The notes under the pieces were generated by a model. It ran no database searches. It saw only the letters and a list, made by a program, of their open reading frames with translations, and had not been told where the DNA came from. 20,973 bases of DNA from the NCBI GenBank assembly GCA_020029625.1, contig JAIBJP010000015.1, forward strand, positions 1 to 20,973, in the 5' to 3' direction. Position 1 is the stretch's first letter; every line of letters starts with the position of its first letter. The position numbers were made by a program, and so were the translations under genes. Origin of the DNA: Actinomycetota bacterium. Lineage in GTDB: Bacteria; Actinomycetota; Thermoleophilia; Gaiellales; Gaiellaceae. Of this stretch, positions 1 through 6,673 are shown piece by piece.

Positions 1-16
1 GCCCGCGCCCCTTTCC

Positions 17-727
17 TCAGCGGACGCGCGGGAAGTCGACCTTCTGGTCGTAGGAGGTGTACGCGAAGTCGAGGTGCATCGCGATCTTCTCGCCGGCGAC
101 GTCCATCGGGACGTCGACGAGCCCCCGCATGGGCAAATGCGTCGCCTCCGAGAGGTAGAGGACGATGCGCGTATCGCCGAGGGACTTGGAGAGATCCAGG
201 CCGTCTCCGCCCGCTCCGGTGACGTCTGCGAGCGCTCCCTTGGCGAGACCGGCGGTGTCGATCACGCCGGTCAGCTTCGTCATGAGCTCGCCGTCGATCA
301 GCTTGCCGTGCTCGACGTCCACCTCCTTTACGTACTGGGAGAGGTCGACCAGTTGGATCGGGTTGTCGGCCGTTGTGTTCGGAAGTGGGACGTCGCCCAG
401 CGGAATGCCGTCGACACTCATCGAGACCCGACCCGAACGGTTGACGAGAATGAGGTCACGGAAGCCGAGATTGTCGGAGGTGGCAAGCACGTAGAAGTCG
501 CCCGCCCTCCTTCCATGCGCGTAGCCCCCGCCCGACATCGTCATGCCCAATTCCCGAGGCCCTCCGGTCAGCGACATTCGGGCCGTGAACGTCGCGGAGC
601 GGACGTCCGCGAAGGCGGCGTTCGACTGGACGAGGAGTGCCTGCGCCTCCTTCGCCTCGGCTCCCGAGCAGCCGGCGGCAACCGCCGCAGTGGCCGTCAG
701 AAGGAGGAGCGCGAATACGCGTCGCAT
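17..727 (-). CDS. LppX/LprG-like secreted lipoprotein
   Basis: A 236-residue protein that begins with a signal peptide (Arg-Arg, then a Leu/Ala-rich core at residues 4-17). The lipobox VAAGC ends at Cys20, so the mature protein should be diacylated and anchored to the outer face of the membrane. The rest is a polar domain with alternating beta-type segments and a conserved-looking stretch on threshold values such as DLSQYVKEVD, resembling the LppX/LprA/F/G family of lipid-binding envelope lipoproteins. The match is by overall architecture, not a diagnostic motif. ATG at 727 is the only start that gives a complete signal peptide. It lies 56 nt downstream of the HD-GYP regulator on the same strand, so the two may be co-transcribed. 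A 14-bp palindrome (774-787) lies in that gap. Lipoprotein status is secure; the ligand is unknown. Confidence 0.8.
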   Translation of the reverse strand: MRRVFALLLLTATAAVAAGCSGAEAKEAQALLVQSNAAFADVRSATFTARMSLTGGPRELGMTMSGGGYAHGRRAGDFYVLATSDNLGFRDLILVNRSGRVSMSVDGIPLGDVPLPNTTADNPIQLVDLSQYVKEVDVEHGKLIDGELMTKLTGVIDTAGLAKGALADVTGAGGDGLDLSKSLGDTRIVLYLSEATHLPMRGLVDVPMDVAGEKIAMHLDFAYTSYDQKVDFPRVR

Positions 728-773
728 GGCCTAGAGATCGGCTTGCGGGGGCCGCGAAGGATCACGCAAAAAG

Positions 774-787
774 GTGACGATCGTCAC
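774..787. promoter_or_regulatory. 14-bp perfect palindrome, possible operator
   Basis: GTGACGATCGTCAC is a perfect dyad. It lies about 47-60 nt upstream of the lipoprotein start codon and overlaps the last codons of the HD-GYP gene. Its size and symmetry fit a dimeric repressor or activator site. I cannot assign it to a regulator, and a chance palindrome in GC-rich DNA remains possible. Confidence 0.35.
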
Positions 788-1851
788 GCAGCCGCGAATT
801 CGCTGCGAATCGTGCGCAGGCGCGGCTCGCACGCTCGGAACGCGCGTACAACCGTCGGATCGAACTGACACCCGGACTGACGGAGGACCTCGACGCCCGC
901 GTCGCGCCAGCGACCTGCCTGCCGATACGGCCGGTCGCTCGTCATAGCGTCGAGCGTGTCCGCGACCGCGAACACGCGTGCACCGAGCGGAATATCGGTG
1001 CCGGCGATCGCGTCCGGATAGCCGGTGCCGTCCCAGCGCTCGTGATGAGCACGCACGACTTCGAGCCCGCTCCCCTGCAGGAAGGCCACTCCGCCGAGCA
1101 TCTGCTCGCCGAGGACCGTGTGCTTCTGCATCAACCCGCGCTCGCCCTCGTCGAGCGGTCCGGGCTTCTGCAGGATCGAGTCGGGGATCCCGATCTTGCC
1201 GACGTCGTGGAGGAGGAAGCCGTACTCCGCGCTCGGGTCCTCGGCGAGGTCGCCGTCGATCGTCCGCGCGAGCTCGACGGCATAGCGCTGGACTCGTTGG
1301 GAATGCGCCCGTGTTCCGGTGTCCTTGGTCTCGAGCGCGCTGGCGAGCGCCGACACGGTTTCGTGATAGGCCGCCTGAAGGAGGACCCGCTGACCGCGCT
1401 CGATCTCGAGCAGGTGCCGGAGATCCCGGGCATAGAGGTCGAGCTGCTCCTCCACTCCCCGCGCCTTGCCCGCCCGGAAGGGGAACGGGTGCAGGCCGCC
1501 CGCGAGGCGTTCGACGACCGAAAGGAGCTCCAGGGGGCTGAAAGGCTTGCGAATGAACGCATCGGCGCCCGCGGCGTCGCCGTTCTCCTTCGTCTTTCCG
1601 TCTGACCCGGTGAGTAGGACGACCGGGATGCCGGCGGTCTCCGGATCGTCCTTGATGCGGCGACAGAGCTCGAGGCCGTCCATCCCGGGCATGCGGACGT
1701 CCAGAACGACGACATCGGGCCGGGCCCGCTCGAGGGCGGCGGCGGCCGAGGCGGCGTTGTCGGTCTCCACAACCTCGACATCGACAGCCTCGAACGTCGT
1801 CCTCAGGAGGACGCGCAGCCCCGGGTCGTCGTCCACAAGGAGAATGCGCAT
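784..1851 (-). CDS. Response regulator with HD-GYP cyclic-di-GMP phosphodiesterase domain
   Basis: A 355-residue two-domain cytoplasmic protein. The receiver domain (residues 1-118) has the acidic pair D8/D9, phospho-acceptor D51 in VVLDVRMPGMDG, T81 and K102 in RKPFSP. A helical linker at 130-175 leads to an HD-GYP domain (about 165-345) with H183 (TRAHSQRV), the HD pair H215-D216 in LLHDVGKIGIPD, H244, and HHERWDGTGYP at 269-279. These are the metal-binding and signature residues of HD-GYP enzymes, which hydrolyse cyclic-di-GMP. All key residues are present, so it is probably active and phosphorylation-controlled. No histidine kinase lies nearby, so the partner is unknown. ATG at 1851 has no strong Shine-Dalgarno. 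It follows hbd by 68 nt, in which CCTAA-CTCT-TTAGG (1900-1913) forms a small hairpin. Confidence 0.95.
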   Translation of the reverse strand: MRILLVDDDPGLRVLLRTTFEAVDVEVVETDNAASAAAALERARPDVVVLDVRMPGMDGLELCRRIKDDPETAGIPVVLLTGSDGKTKENGDAAGADAFIRKPFSPLELLSVVERLAGGLHPFPFRAGKARGVEEQLDLYARDLRHLLEIERGQRVLLQAAYHETVSALASALETKDTGTRAHSQRVQRYAVELARTIDGDLAEDPSAEYGFLLHDVGKIGIPDSILQKPGPLDEGERGLMQKHTVLGEQMLGGVAFLQGSGLEVVRAHHERWDGTGYPDAIAGTDIPLGARVFAVADTLDAMTSDRPYRQAGRWRDAGVEVLRQSGCQFDPTVVRAFRACEPRLRTIRSEFAAA

Positions 1852-1919
1852 GTCTCTAAAGCTTCCGATCTAGGCAGATTCTTGTGTCGGCCCACTCGGC
1901 CTAACTCTTTAGGGTGAGC

Positions 1920-2756
1920 TCAGGAGTAGGGGTAGAACCCTTGGCCGGACTTCCGTCCCAGTCGGCCGGCGGCGACGTGCTCCCGTAGCAGCGGACACGG
2001 CTCGTAACGGCTGTCGCCGAAGCCGTCGCGAAGCACCTCGAGGATGGCGACGCAGGTGTCCAGGCCGATCAGGTCCGCGAGCGCCAGCGGGCCCATCGGA
2101 TGGTTGAAGCCGAGCTTGGCGATCGTGTCGATTGCCTCCGGCTCGGCCACACGCTCGTGCAGGGCCCAGACTGCTTCGTTGATGTACGGCATGAGGATGC
2201 GGTTCGACACGAAGCCGGGGAAGTCGTTCGCCTCCGCCGGCGTCTTCCCCAGCTCCTCGGCGAGCTCCACGACCGCGGCGCGCGTCTCTTCCGACGTCTG
2301 CGGCGTGCTCACGACCTCGACGAGCGCCATCAACTGCACCGGGTTGAAGAAATGCATCCCGATCACCTTGTCCGGGCGCCCGGTTGCCGCGGCGAGTGAG
2401 GAGATGGGAATCGACGACGTGTTCGACGCCAGAATCGCCGCCGGCTGGAGCACATCGTCGGCCCGGCGGAAGATGTCCTTCTTGACCTCCGCGTCCTCCA
2501 CGACGGCCTCGACCATGAGGTCGGCCTGGACGAGATCGCCGACGGGCTCGACGCGGCTCAACACGTCGTCCGGGTCGACCTCGGCCCCCTTCGCGACCAG
2601 CCGCTCGAGGCTTTTCCGCATGGTCTCGAGCCCGCGCTCCGTCGCTCCGGGAGCCGCGTCGTGCAGGGAGACCCGGCGCCCGGAGGAGGCGATCACCTGG
2701 GCTATGCCCCCGCCCATCTGGCCCGCTCCGACGACGAGAACGTGCTCGAAGCTCAC
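1920..2756 (-). CDS. hbd: 3-hydroxybutyryl-CoA dehydrogenase
   Basis: A 278-residue NAD(P)-dependent 3-hydroxyacyl-CoA dehydrogenase, the usual length for the single-domain Hbd/PaaH/FadB2 family. It interconverts 3-hydroxybutyryl-CoA and acetoacetyl-CoA in the cytoplasm. The N-terminal Rossmann fold shows VVGAGQMGGGIA at residues 8-19 with the following acid in SLHD. The catalytic region has ASNTSS, then GMHFFNPV with the catalytic His, and the C-terminal helical domain opens with DFPGFVSNRI. The start is GTG at 2756, preceded at 8 nt by TACGCT, which suggests a leaderless transcript. A thiolase for the next or previous step lies at 4304-5455 on the same strand, separated by an oppositely oriented gene. 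The function could serve beta-oxidation, butyryl-CoA or polyhydroxybutyrate metabolism; the sequence does not decide. Confidence 0.95.
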   Translation of the reverse strand: MSFEHVLVVGAGQMGGGIAQVIASSGRRVSLHDAAPGATERGLETMRKSLERLVAKGAEVDPDDVLSRVEPVGDLVQADLMVEAVVEDAEVKKDIFRRADDVLQPAAILASNTSSIPISSLAAATGRPDKVIGMHFFNPVQLMALVEVVSTPQTSEETRAAVVELAEELGKTPAEANDFPGFVSNRILMPYINEAVWALHERVAEPEAIDTIAKLGFNHPMGPLALADLIGLDTCVAILEVLRDGFGDSRYEPCPLLREHVAAGRLGRKSGQGFYPYS

Positions 2757-2764
2757 GGTCGAGG

Positions 2765-2770
2765 AGCGTA
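2765..2770 (-). promoter_or_regulatory. -10 box TACGCT of hbd (leaderless type)
   Basis: TACGCT on the minus strand ends 8 nt before the GTG of hbd. Transcription would begin at or within a base or two of the start codon. The same hexamer precedes the trp leader peptide and the thiolase. I see no clear -35 here. Confidence 0.5.
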
Positions 2771-2809
2771 GCCGGAACGGCGACCACAGCCCCGGCGTAA
2801 TCCGTCCGA

Positions 2810-4093
2810 ATGCTTCGGACGTTCATCGCAGCGATCGCCTTGGCCGCCGGAATCGGTGGAGAGGGCGCACGGCCCGACCTTCCCGCCGCTCCTGGGAGGC
2901 CTCCGGGGGCGGTACTCGGGATCGTCTGGAACGAAACCGGGTTCGCCGAGACCAAGCTCACACGCGTCAAGTCCGTCACGCTCCAGCCGTTCGGCCGGCG
3001 CGTACCTCTCCTCCTGGGCGGCGCGTCGGCAACCGCGTACTCCCCCGACCGCCGCTGGCTCGCACTTGGAAACGGCACCGACCCGAGCATCCAGCTGATC
3101 GACCTCCGACGGATGAAGCAGGTCGGGGTCGTGAAGCTCGGGCTCGACGGCTGGGTGACCTTCCTTTCGTGGCAAGGCGGCTCCTTGTTCGCCGTTGTCG
3201 ACGGGGAGACGGATCGCGCGGTGGCGGTGGTCGATCCGATCGGGCGGCAGGTTCTCCGCCGCCATCGGCTCAATCGAACGATCCTCGCCACCCAGGCCGG
3301 GCCCGGGACGGTCGTCCTGATCACGGGTCCACGCAACCACATCGGTCCAATCGAGCTCACGATCGTTGGAGGCAAGGGGATGACCTCGGTCCCCGTGCGC
3401 GAGATCGCCGGCGGCTGGGAGACGGAAAACGACAGCAGCGGCTACCGGGCCCGCCAGGCGAAGCCGGGCCTCGCGATCGACGCGCCGGGGAGGCGCGCCC
3501 TGATCGTCCCCGCCGGCAGGACCGTGGCGGAAGTGAGCCTCCGCAACCTCGCCGTCCGCTACCACAAGCTCTCGGAGCCTGTCTCGCTCCTCCAGCGCCT
3601 GAGGAACTGGCTGGAACCGGCCGCTCAGGCGAAGCTCATCGAGGGACCGCAGCGGAAGGCGGTCTGGCTCCGGAACGGGCTGATTGCCGTCACCGGGGCC
3701 GACTACGCCGTCTCCACGGACGAGAACGGCGATCCCGACGTCGCTGCGCAGGCGGCAGGCCTCTCGTTGATCGACACCCGCACCTGGACGATCCGGAAGA
3801 TCGACGACGAGGCGAGCGACTTCGCCCGTTTCGAGGACACGCTGGTCGCCTTCGGCGTCACAGATTGGGCCGCCTCGGCCAAGCCACCGGGATTCGGCCT
3901 CGTCGGGTACGACCTCGGCGGCAACAAGCTCTTCCAGGTCCTCGAAGGTACCGGTGTCAGCTGGGTGGAAGCGGTCGACGGGCTCGCCTACGTGACCTTG
4001 GACGAGAAGCTCTATGCAGTCGTGGACGCCGCGACCGGGCACGTCTTCGCGCGCGCCAGGACGAAGAAGCCCCTCTCGCTCGTCACGGATTAG
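2810..4093 (+). CDS. Secreted or membrane-anchored putative beta-propeller protein
   Basis: A 427-residue protein of unknown function. Residues 1-20 form a short hydrophobic leader (one Arg, then an Ile/Ala/Leu core), compatible with a signal peptide or N-terminal anchor, without a lipobox. The body shows repeated blade-like units of about 40-60 residues, such as YSPDRRWLALGNG near 78-90, SIQLIDLRRMK, AVAVVDPIGRQV, LSLIDTRTW, FGLVGYDLGGNKLF and LYAVVDAATGHVFA. This is the look of WD40/PQQ/SMP30-like propellers, where a value is compared or displayed per blade. No catalytic motif is recognised. The gene is divergent from hbd, with only 53 nt between the starts. TAATCC at 2798-2803 is a possible -10 close to the ATG. 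Its stop codon overlaps the left arm of the hairpin element at 4092-4258. The gene is clearly real; the fold is inference. Confidence 0.75.
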   Translation: MLRTFIAAIALAAGIGGEGARPDLPAAPGRPPGAVLGIVWNETGFAETKLTRVKSVTLQPFGRRVPLLLGGASATAYSPDRRWLALGNGTDPSIQLIDLRRMKQVGVVKLGLDGWVTFLSWQGGSLFAVVDGETDRAVAVVDPIGRQVLRRHRLNRTILATQAGPGTVVLITGPRNHIGPIELTIVGGKGMTSVPVREIAGGWETENDSSGYRARQAKPGLAIDAPGRRALIVPAGRTVAEVSLRNLAVRYHKLSEPVSLLQRLRNWLEPAAQAKLIEGPQRKAVWLRNGLIAVTGADYAVSTDENGDPDVAAQAAGLSLIDTRTWTIRKIDDEASDFARFEDTLVAFGVTDWAASAKPPGFGLVGYDLGGNKLFQVLEGTGVSWVEAVDGLAYVTLDEKLYAVVDAATGHVFARARTKKPLSLVTD

Positions 4094-4258
4094 GAGGGTT
4101 TGGCGGAACGGGCCTCGTCGTTGGGGTGCGATGGGTGGTGCGAGGCAAGGACGCAGGGAGCGCTCGTATCGAGTCCGATACGGGGGCGACTGAGGACACC
4201 GCCTCGCGCCGCACAGCGCGGCCTCGACGGCACAGCGCCTGTTTCGTCAAACCCTCCT
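4092..4258 (+). ncRNA. Intergenic element bounded by a 22-bp RNA-type stem
   Basis: Positions 4092-4113 and 4237-4258 are inverted repeats of 22 nt that differ at three positions. All three differences become G-U pairs in a plus-strand transcript, so the stem is fully paired as RNA, while the minus-strand transcript would have three A-C mismatches. The left arm starts inside the stop codon of the upstream gene. The enclosed 123 nt carry a perfect CGTATCG-AGTC-CGATACG hairpin (4165-4182) and a repeat also found near 18.1-18.2 kb. It may be a structured RNA, a large 3' processing or termination structure, or a miniature mobile element with terminal inverted repeats. The direction of the G-U bias favours an RNA function on the plus strand. 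Confidence 0.45.
4139..4235 (+). repeat. Dispersed repeat, copy 1 (partner at 18118-18223, inverted)
   Basis: Shares a perfect 19-bp block (4139-4157, tgcgaggcaaggacgcagg) with 18205-18223 on the other strand, followed by a further near-match. A second ungapped block of about 50 bp (from GCGAC-GAGGAC at 4186 to 4235) is roughly 70% identical. Between the blocks the copies diverge and differ slightly in length. In one frame, opening with GTG at 4138, both blocks read as RGKDAGSAR ... ATED-A-RR-AR-RRH, and most differences are synonymous. In copy 1 this frame stays open into the thiolase terminus and has no plausible ribosome site, so copy 1 may be a relic. Confidence 0.75.
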
Positions 4259-4303
4259 GGCTCCGCGCGTCTCGTCTCGCAGCGACTCGTCGCGAGAAAA
4301 GCC

Positions 4304-5455
4304 CTAGACCTCGATGAGGAGCGCGTCGCCCTGGCCACCGCCGGAGCAGATGGCCGCGAGCCCGAGGCCGCCGCCGTTTCGGCGGAGCTCGTAGATCATC
4401 GTGGAGAGGATCCGGGCGCCCGAGGCGCCGATCGGATGCCCGAGGGCGACGGCGCCCCCGTTCACGTTCACGCGCTCCGGATCGGCGCCGAGCATCTCGG
4501 CCGAATTCAGGACGACGGAGGAGAAGGCCTCGTTCAGCTCCACCCGCTCGACGTCGTCGATCGTCTTGCCGGCCTTCTCGAGCGCGATCTTCCCCGCCTT
4601 AGCGGGCGTGCGCGCGAGGTAGGCGAAGTCGTCGGCCACGTAGGCCTGCGAGACGATGGTCGCGAGCGCCTCGAGGCCGCGTTTCCTCGCGTACTCCTCG
4701 CTCGTGACGACGAGAGCCCCGGCCCCGTCGTTCACGCCGGGCGCGTTGCCGGCGGTGGTCGTCCCCTCCGGGTCGAAGACCGGCTTGAGGCTGGAGAGCT
4801 TCTCGTAGGAGGTGTCCCTGCGCGGGCTCTCGTCGACGGTGACGCCGTCCACGGGAACGAGCTCGTCCTCGAAGAGCCCGTTGTCGATGGCGTGGACGGC
4901 GCGCTCGTGCGAGCGCAGCGCCCACCGGTCCTGATCCTCGCGCGAGATGCCCAGCTCCCGGGAGACGAACGACGCCTGCTCGACCATGTGCTTCTGGTCG
5001 AAGGTCGAGGTGAGCCCGTCATGGGTCATCAGGTCGATCAGGGTGCCGTCCCCGAGCCGGTAGCCGAACCGCGCCTGCTTGAGGATGTAGGGGGCATTCG
5101 ACATCGACTCCATCCCACCCGCGACCACGACGCTGTGGTCACCCGAACGAATCATGAGATCGGCGATCTCGACCGCGCGGATGCTGGAGGCGCAGACCTT
5201 GTTGATCGTGTCGGCGGGGACCTCCTTCGGCAGGCCGGCGCCAAAGGCCGCTTGCCGGGCGGGGGCCTGCCCTGCGCCGCCCTGGAGCACCTGACCCATG
5301 ACGACGTACTCGACCTCGTCGTTCGGGACGCCCGCACGGTCGAGTGCCGCGCGGACGGCGATCGCGCCGAGCCGCGTTCCCTCGTAGTCCTTGAGGGCAC
5401 CGCCGAGCTTGCCGAACGGCGTGCGGACGGCGGATGCAATCACTGAGCGGGCCAC
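4304..5455 (-). CDS. Acetyl-CoA C-acetyltransferase (thiolase)
   Basis: A 383-residue thiolase, close to the usual 390. It condenses two acyl-CoA units or cleaves 3-ketoacyl-CoA. The nucleophilic Cys88 lies in NKVCASS, His340 in ALGHPIGASGAR, and the second catalytic Cys370 in CSGGGQGDA. The family signature VVAGGMESMSN follows Cys88 by about 23 residues, and NEAFSSV is present in the C-terminal half. All catalytic residues are intact. It starts with GTG at 5455, preceded at 6 nt by TACGCT (5462-5467), suggesting leaderless expression. Together with hbd it forms two consecutive steps between acetyl-CoA and 3-hydroxybutyryl-CoA, but a separate promoter and the gene in between argue against one operon. 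The degradative versus biosynthetic type cannot be told from sequence alone. A hairpin at 4275-4297 follows the stop in the direction of transcription, without a U-tract. Confidence 0.95.
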   Translation of the reverse strand: MARSVIASAVRTPFGKLGGALKDYEGTRLGAIAVRAALDRAGVPNDEVEYVVMGQVLQGGAGQAPARQAAFGAGLPKEVPADTINKVCASSIRAVEIADLMIRSGDHSVVVAGGMESMSNAPYILKQARFGYRLGDGTLIDLMTHDGLTSTFDQKHMVEQASFVSRELGISREDQDRWALRSHERAVHAIDNGLFEDELVPVDGVTVDESPRRDTSYEKLSSLKPVFDPEGTTTAGNAPGVNDGAGALVVTSEEYARKRGLEALATIVSQAYVADDFAYLARTPAKAGKIALEKAGKTIDDVERVELNEAFSSVVLNSAEMLGADPERVNVNGGAVALGHPIGASGARILSTMIYELRRNGGGLGLAAICSGGGQGDALLIEV

Positions 5456-5461
5456 GAAATC

Positions 5462-5467
5462 AGCGTA
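5462..5467 (-). promoter_or_regulatory. -10 box TACGCT of the thiolase gene (leaderless type)
   Basis: TACGCT on the minus strand ends 6 nt before the GTG start, the spacing expected for transcription from the start codon itself. The hexamer is identical to those before hbd and the trp leader. The promoter lies in the 39 nt between this gene and the TadE/G-like gene. Confidence 0.5.
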
Positions 5468-5494
5468 CCAACGGCTCGCGGCGCTGCCGCGTCG

Positions 5495-6412
5495 TTATTC
5501 GACGAGGGAGACCGCGCGGGCTCCGAAGTCGGTCGCGCCCCCTGACTCGTTCTGGATCCCTTCCCAGATGACCCGGGTGAAATAGCCGAAGAGCTTGCTC
5601 TTGCTCCCTTGGATGTCGTAGCTCGTGACGACGAAGCCCACCCAGCCGACGACGAGGTACTCGAAGTTGGCTCCTCCGCCTCGCGTAGCACGGTAGACGG
5701 GGAAGAGGAGCTCGTCGCCCAGGCGGTCATCGAGCGCGTCCCTCACCTGGGAGGAGTTGAACTTCGCGCCCGGATCCGAGTAGTACCAGTCGAGCGGCAT
5801 CCAACCGTCGAAGCCGCGCTCGATCCAATCCGCGAGGGTCGTCGGCCCGATGCCGCCACGCGACCCGTCGAGATTGACGAGACGGAAGGCGCCCGGCCCG
5901 GTCTTCTTGAGGTCGAGCGTCGTATCCTCGTTGAAGCAAGGAAGCGGCTTGCACTGCAGCATCGGGTGCTTCTCGTCCACCGCGATCGGAGCGACCCAGC
6001 GGGCCTCCTCGATGGTGTCGGCGCGGGCCGTTGCGGTCGCCCGCACGTTCACGCTCTCGATGCCGAACACCTTCGAGAAGAAGCCGGGGGCGGTCCGCGT
6101 GGCGGTCACCTTGACGCTGTCCGAGGCGGTCAAGCCGCTCTTGAAGCTGACTGAACGCGTCGCGGCGCCACCGTTCTTGTCCACGTACTGGCTGGCGAGG
6201 CTGGAGGCTTGGGACGGGTCGTCCGGAAGAGCTTGGGCGCCGGCGAGCGCCGCAGCGTCTACCGTCGCCTGGAGGTGGCGTTGCGCGCGGTACCAGGCGC
6301 CGACGTCGAGGACGGCAGCGGACATGCCGAGTAGGACTGTGAGAAACAGGAAGCTCAGCACGAACGCCTGTCCCTCTTGGTCCCGGAAGCGCCTACACCG
6401 GAAGGTGCGCAT
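5495..6412 (-). CDS. TadE/TadG-like (Flp pilus assembly type) membrane protein
   Basis: A 305-residue protein. After a basic N-terminus, residues 12-62 show the Tad pattern: DQEGQAF, a transmembrane helix at about 16-38, then DVGAWYRAQRHLQATVDAAALAGAQAL. This is the TadE/G-like N-terminal domain of proteins in Flp/tight-adherence pilus systems, inserted with the C-terminal part outside the membrane. The rest (70-305) is a unique extracellular domain, with a Cys pair in QCKPLPC and aromatic beta-rich segments such as DGWMPLDWYYSD. I chose ATG at 6412 because GAAGGAG lies 7 nt upstream; an open frame extends further but would swallow this ribosome site. No other tad genes are in view, so it may be a stand-alone envelope protein using the same domain. 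It is divergent from the trp operon. Confidence 0.85.
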   Translation of the reverse strand: MRTFRCRRFRDQEGQAFVLSFLFLTVLLGMSAAVLDVGAWYRAQRHLQATVDAAALAGAQALPDDPSQASSLASQYVDKNGGAATRSVSFKSGLTASDSVKVTATRTAPGFFSKVFGIESVNVRATATARADTIEEARWVAPIAVDEKHPMLQCKPLPCFNEDTTLDLKKTGPGAFRLVNLDGSRGGIGPTTLADWIERGFDGWMPLDWYYSDPGAKFNSSQVRDALDDRLGDELLFPVYRATRGGGANFEYLVVGWVGFVVTSYDIQGSKSKLFGYFTRVIWEGIQNESGGATDFGARAVSLVE

Positions 6413-6510
6413 CGGGTGACTCCTTCGCCGCATTCGGGGATACGGCCTTGAGCGTCGTATCGGTCGGCGCGCACGCGGCGGCAATCCCTGGAACGAGCGT
6501 TTCCAATGGG

Positions 6511-6540
6511 TTGACGGGCGCCCGCGCCGTGCCCTACGCT
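6511..6540 (+). promoter_or_regulatory. trp operon promoter
   Basis: TTGACG (6511-6516, 5 of 6 consensus bases) and TACGCT (6535-6540) are separated by 18 nt. The -10 ends 8 nt before the ATG of the Trp-rich leader peptide, so the leader would be translated from a leaderless or nearly leaderless mRNA. It is the best housekeeping-type promoter in the window. Confidence 0.7.
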
Positions 6541-6548
6541 GAGTCGAG

Positions 6549-6614
6549 ATGAACCTCTCGATCCGCACCTGGTGGGCCTGGCGCCGCGAGCGGAGCGGGA
6601 GCGTAGCCTGCTGA
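6549..6614 (+). CDS. trpL: trp operon leader peptide
   Basis: A 21-codon ORF, ATG to TGA, placed between the trp promoter and trpE. It contains RTWWAWRR: three Trp codons within four (6570-6581), far above chance for the rarest residue. It is too short to have been listed as an ordinary gene. Position, size and Trp run are those of leader peptides in ribosome-mediated transcription attenuation: ribosomes stall at the Trp codons when charged tRNA-Trp is scarce. The Trp codons overlap the first strand of a stem (6574-6581 with 6616-6623), and an intrinsic terminator follows at 6643-6673. No Shine-Dalgarno precedes the ATG; the proximity of the -10 box suggests leaderless translation. Confidence 0.9.
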   Translation: MNLSIRTWWAWRRERSGSVAC

Positions 6615-6640
6615 CCTAGGCCCGAAAGCCCCCGTTCCGC
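6574..6640 (+). promoter_or_regulatory. trp attenuator: competing leader stems
   Basis: Two stems cannot form together as a simple fold. Stem A pairs 6574-6581 (within the Trp codons) with 6616-6623 (just after the leader stop): 8 pairs, one G-U. Stem B pairs 6590-6599 (GCGGAGCGGG) with 6631-6640 (CCCGTTCCGC): 10 pairs, one G-U. A ribosome stalled on the Trp codons would block A and leave B free. B ends 2 nt before the terminator stem, so how it would prevent termination is not evident from pairing alone; steric or stacking effects, or a further pairing I did not find, would be needed. Confidence 0.6.
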
Positions 6641-6642
6641 CC

Positions 6643-6673
6643 AAAGACCTTCCGCTGGAGGGTCTTTTCGTTT
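6643..6673 (+). terminator. trp attenuator terminator
   Basis: An 11-bp stem, AAAGACCTTCC (6643-6653) with GGAGGGTCTTT (6657-6667), one G-U pair, and a 3-nt loop, followed by TCGTTT after the stem's own U-run. It is an intrinsic terminator ending 4 nt before the trpE ATG. The only purine-rich ribosome-site candidate (GGAGGG, 6657-6662) is buried in its 3' arm, so the same hairpin might also limit trpE translation. Confidence 0.85.

Noticed and set aside
4275..4297. Intrinsic terminator for the thiolase gene
   Set aside because: The hairpin (TCTC/GAGA with GCGAC/GTCGC) is real, but the T-run lies on the wrong side for minus-strand transcription, so it is kept only as a possible RNA structure.
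4100..5446. 448-codon open frame on the plus strand opposite the thiolase
   Set aside because: It is antisense to a thiolase with all catalytic residues and reads as low-complexity Arg/Gly/Asp-rich sequence. Long antisense frames are expected in DNA of this GC content.
5495..6412. A full tad pilus locus
   Set aside because: Only one Tad-like gene is present; no ATPase, platform protein or prepilin is next to it.
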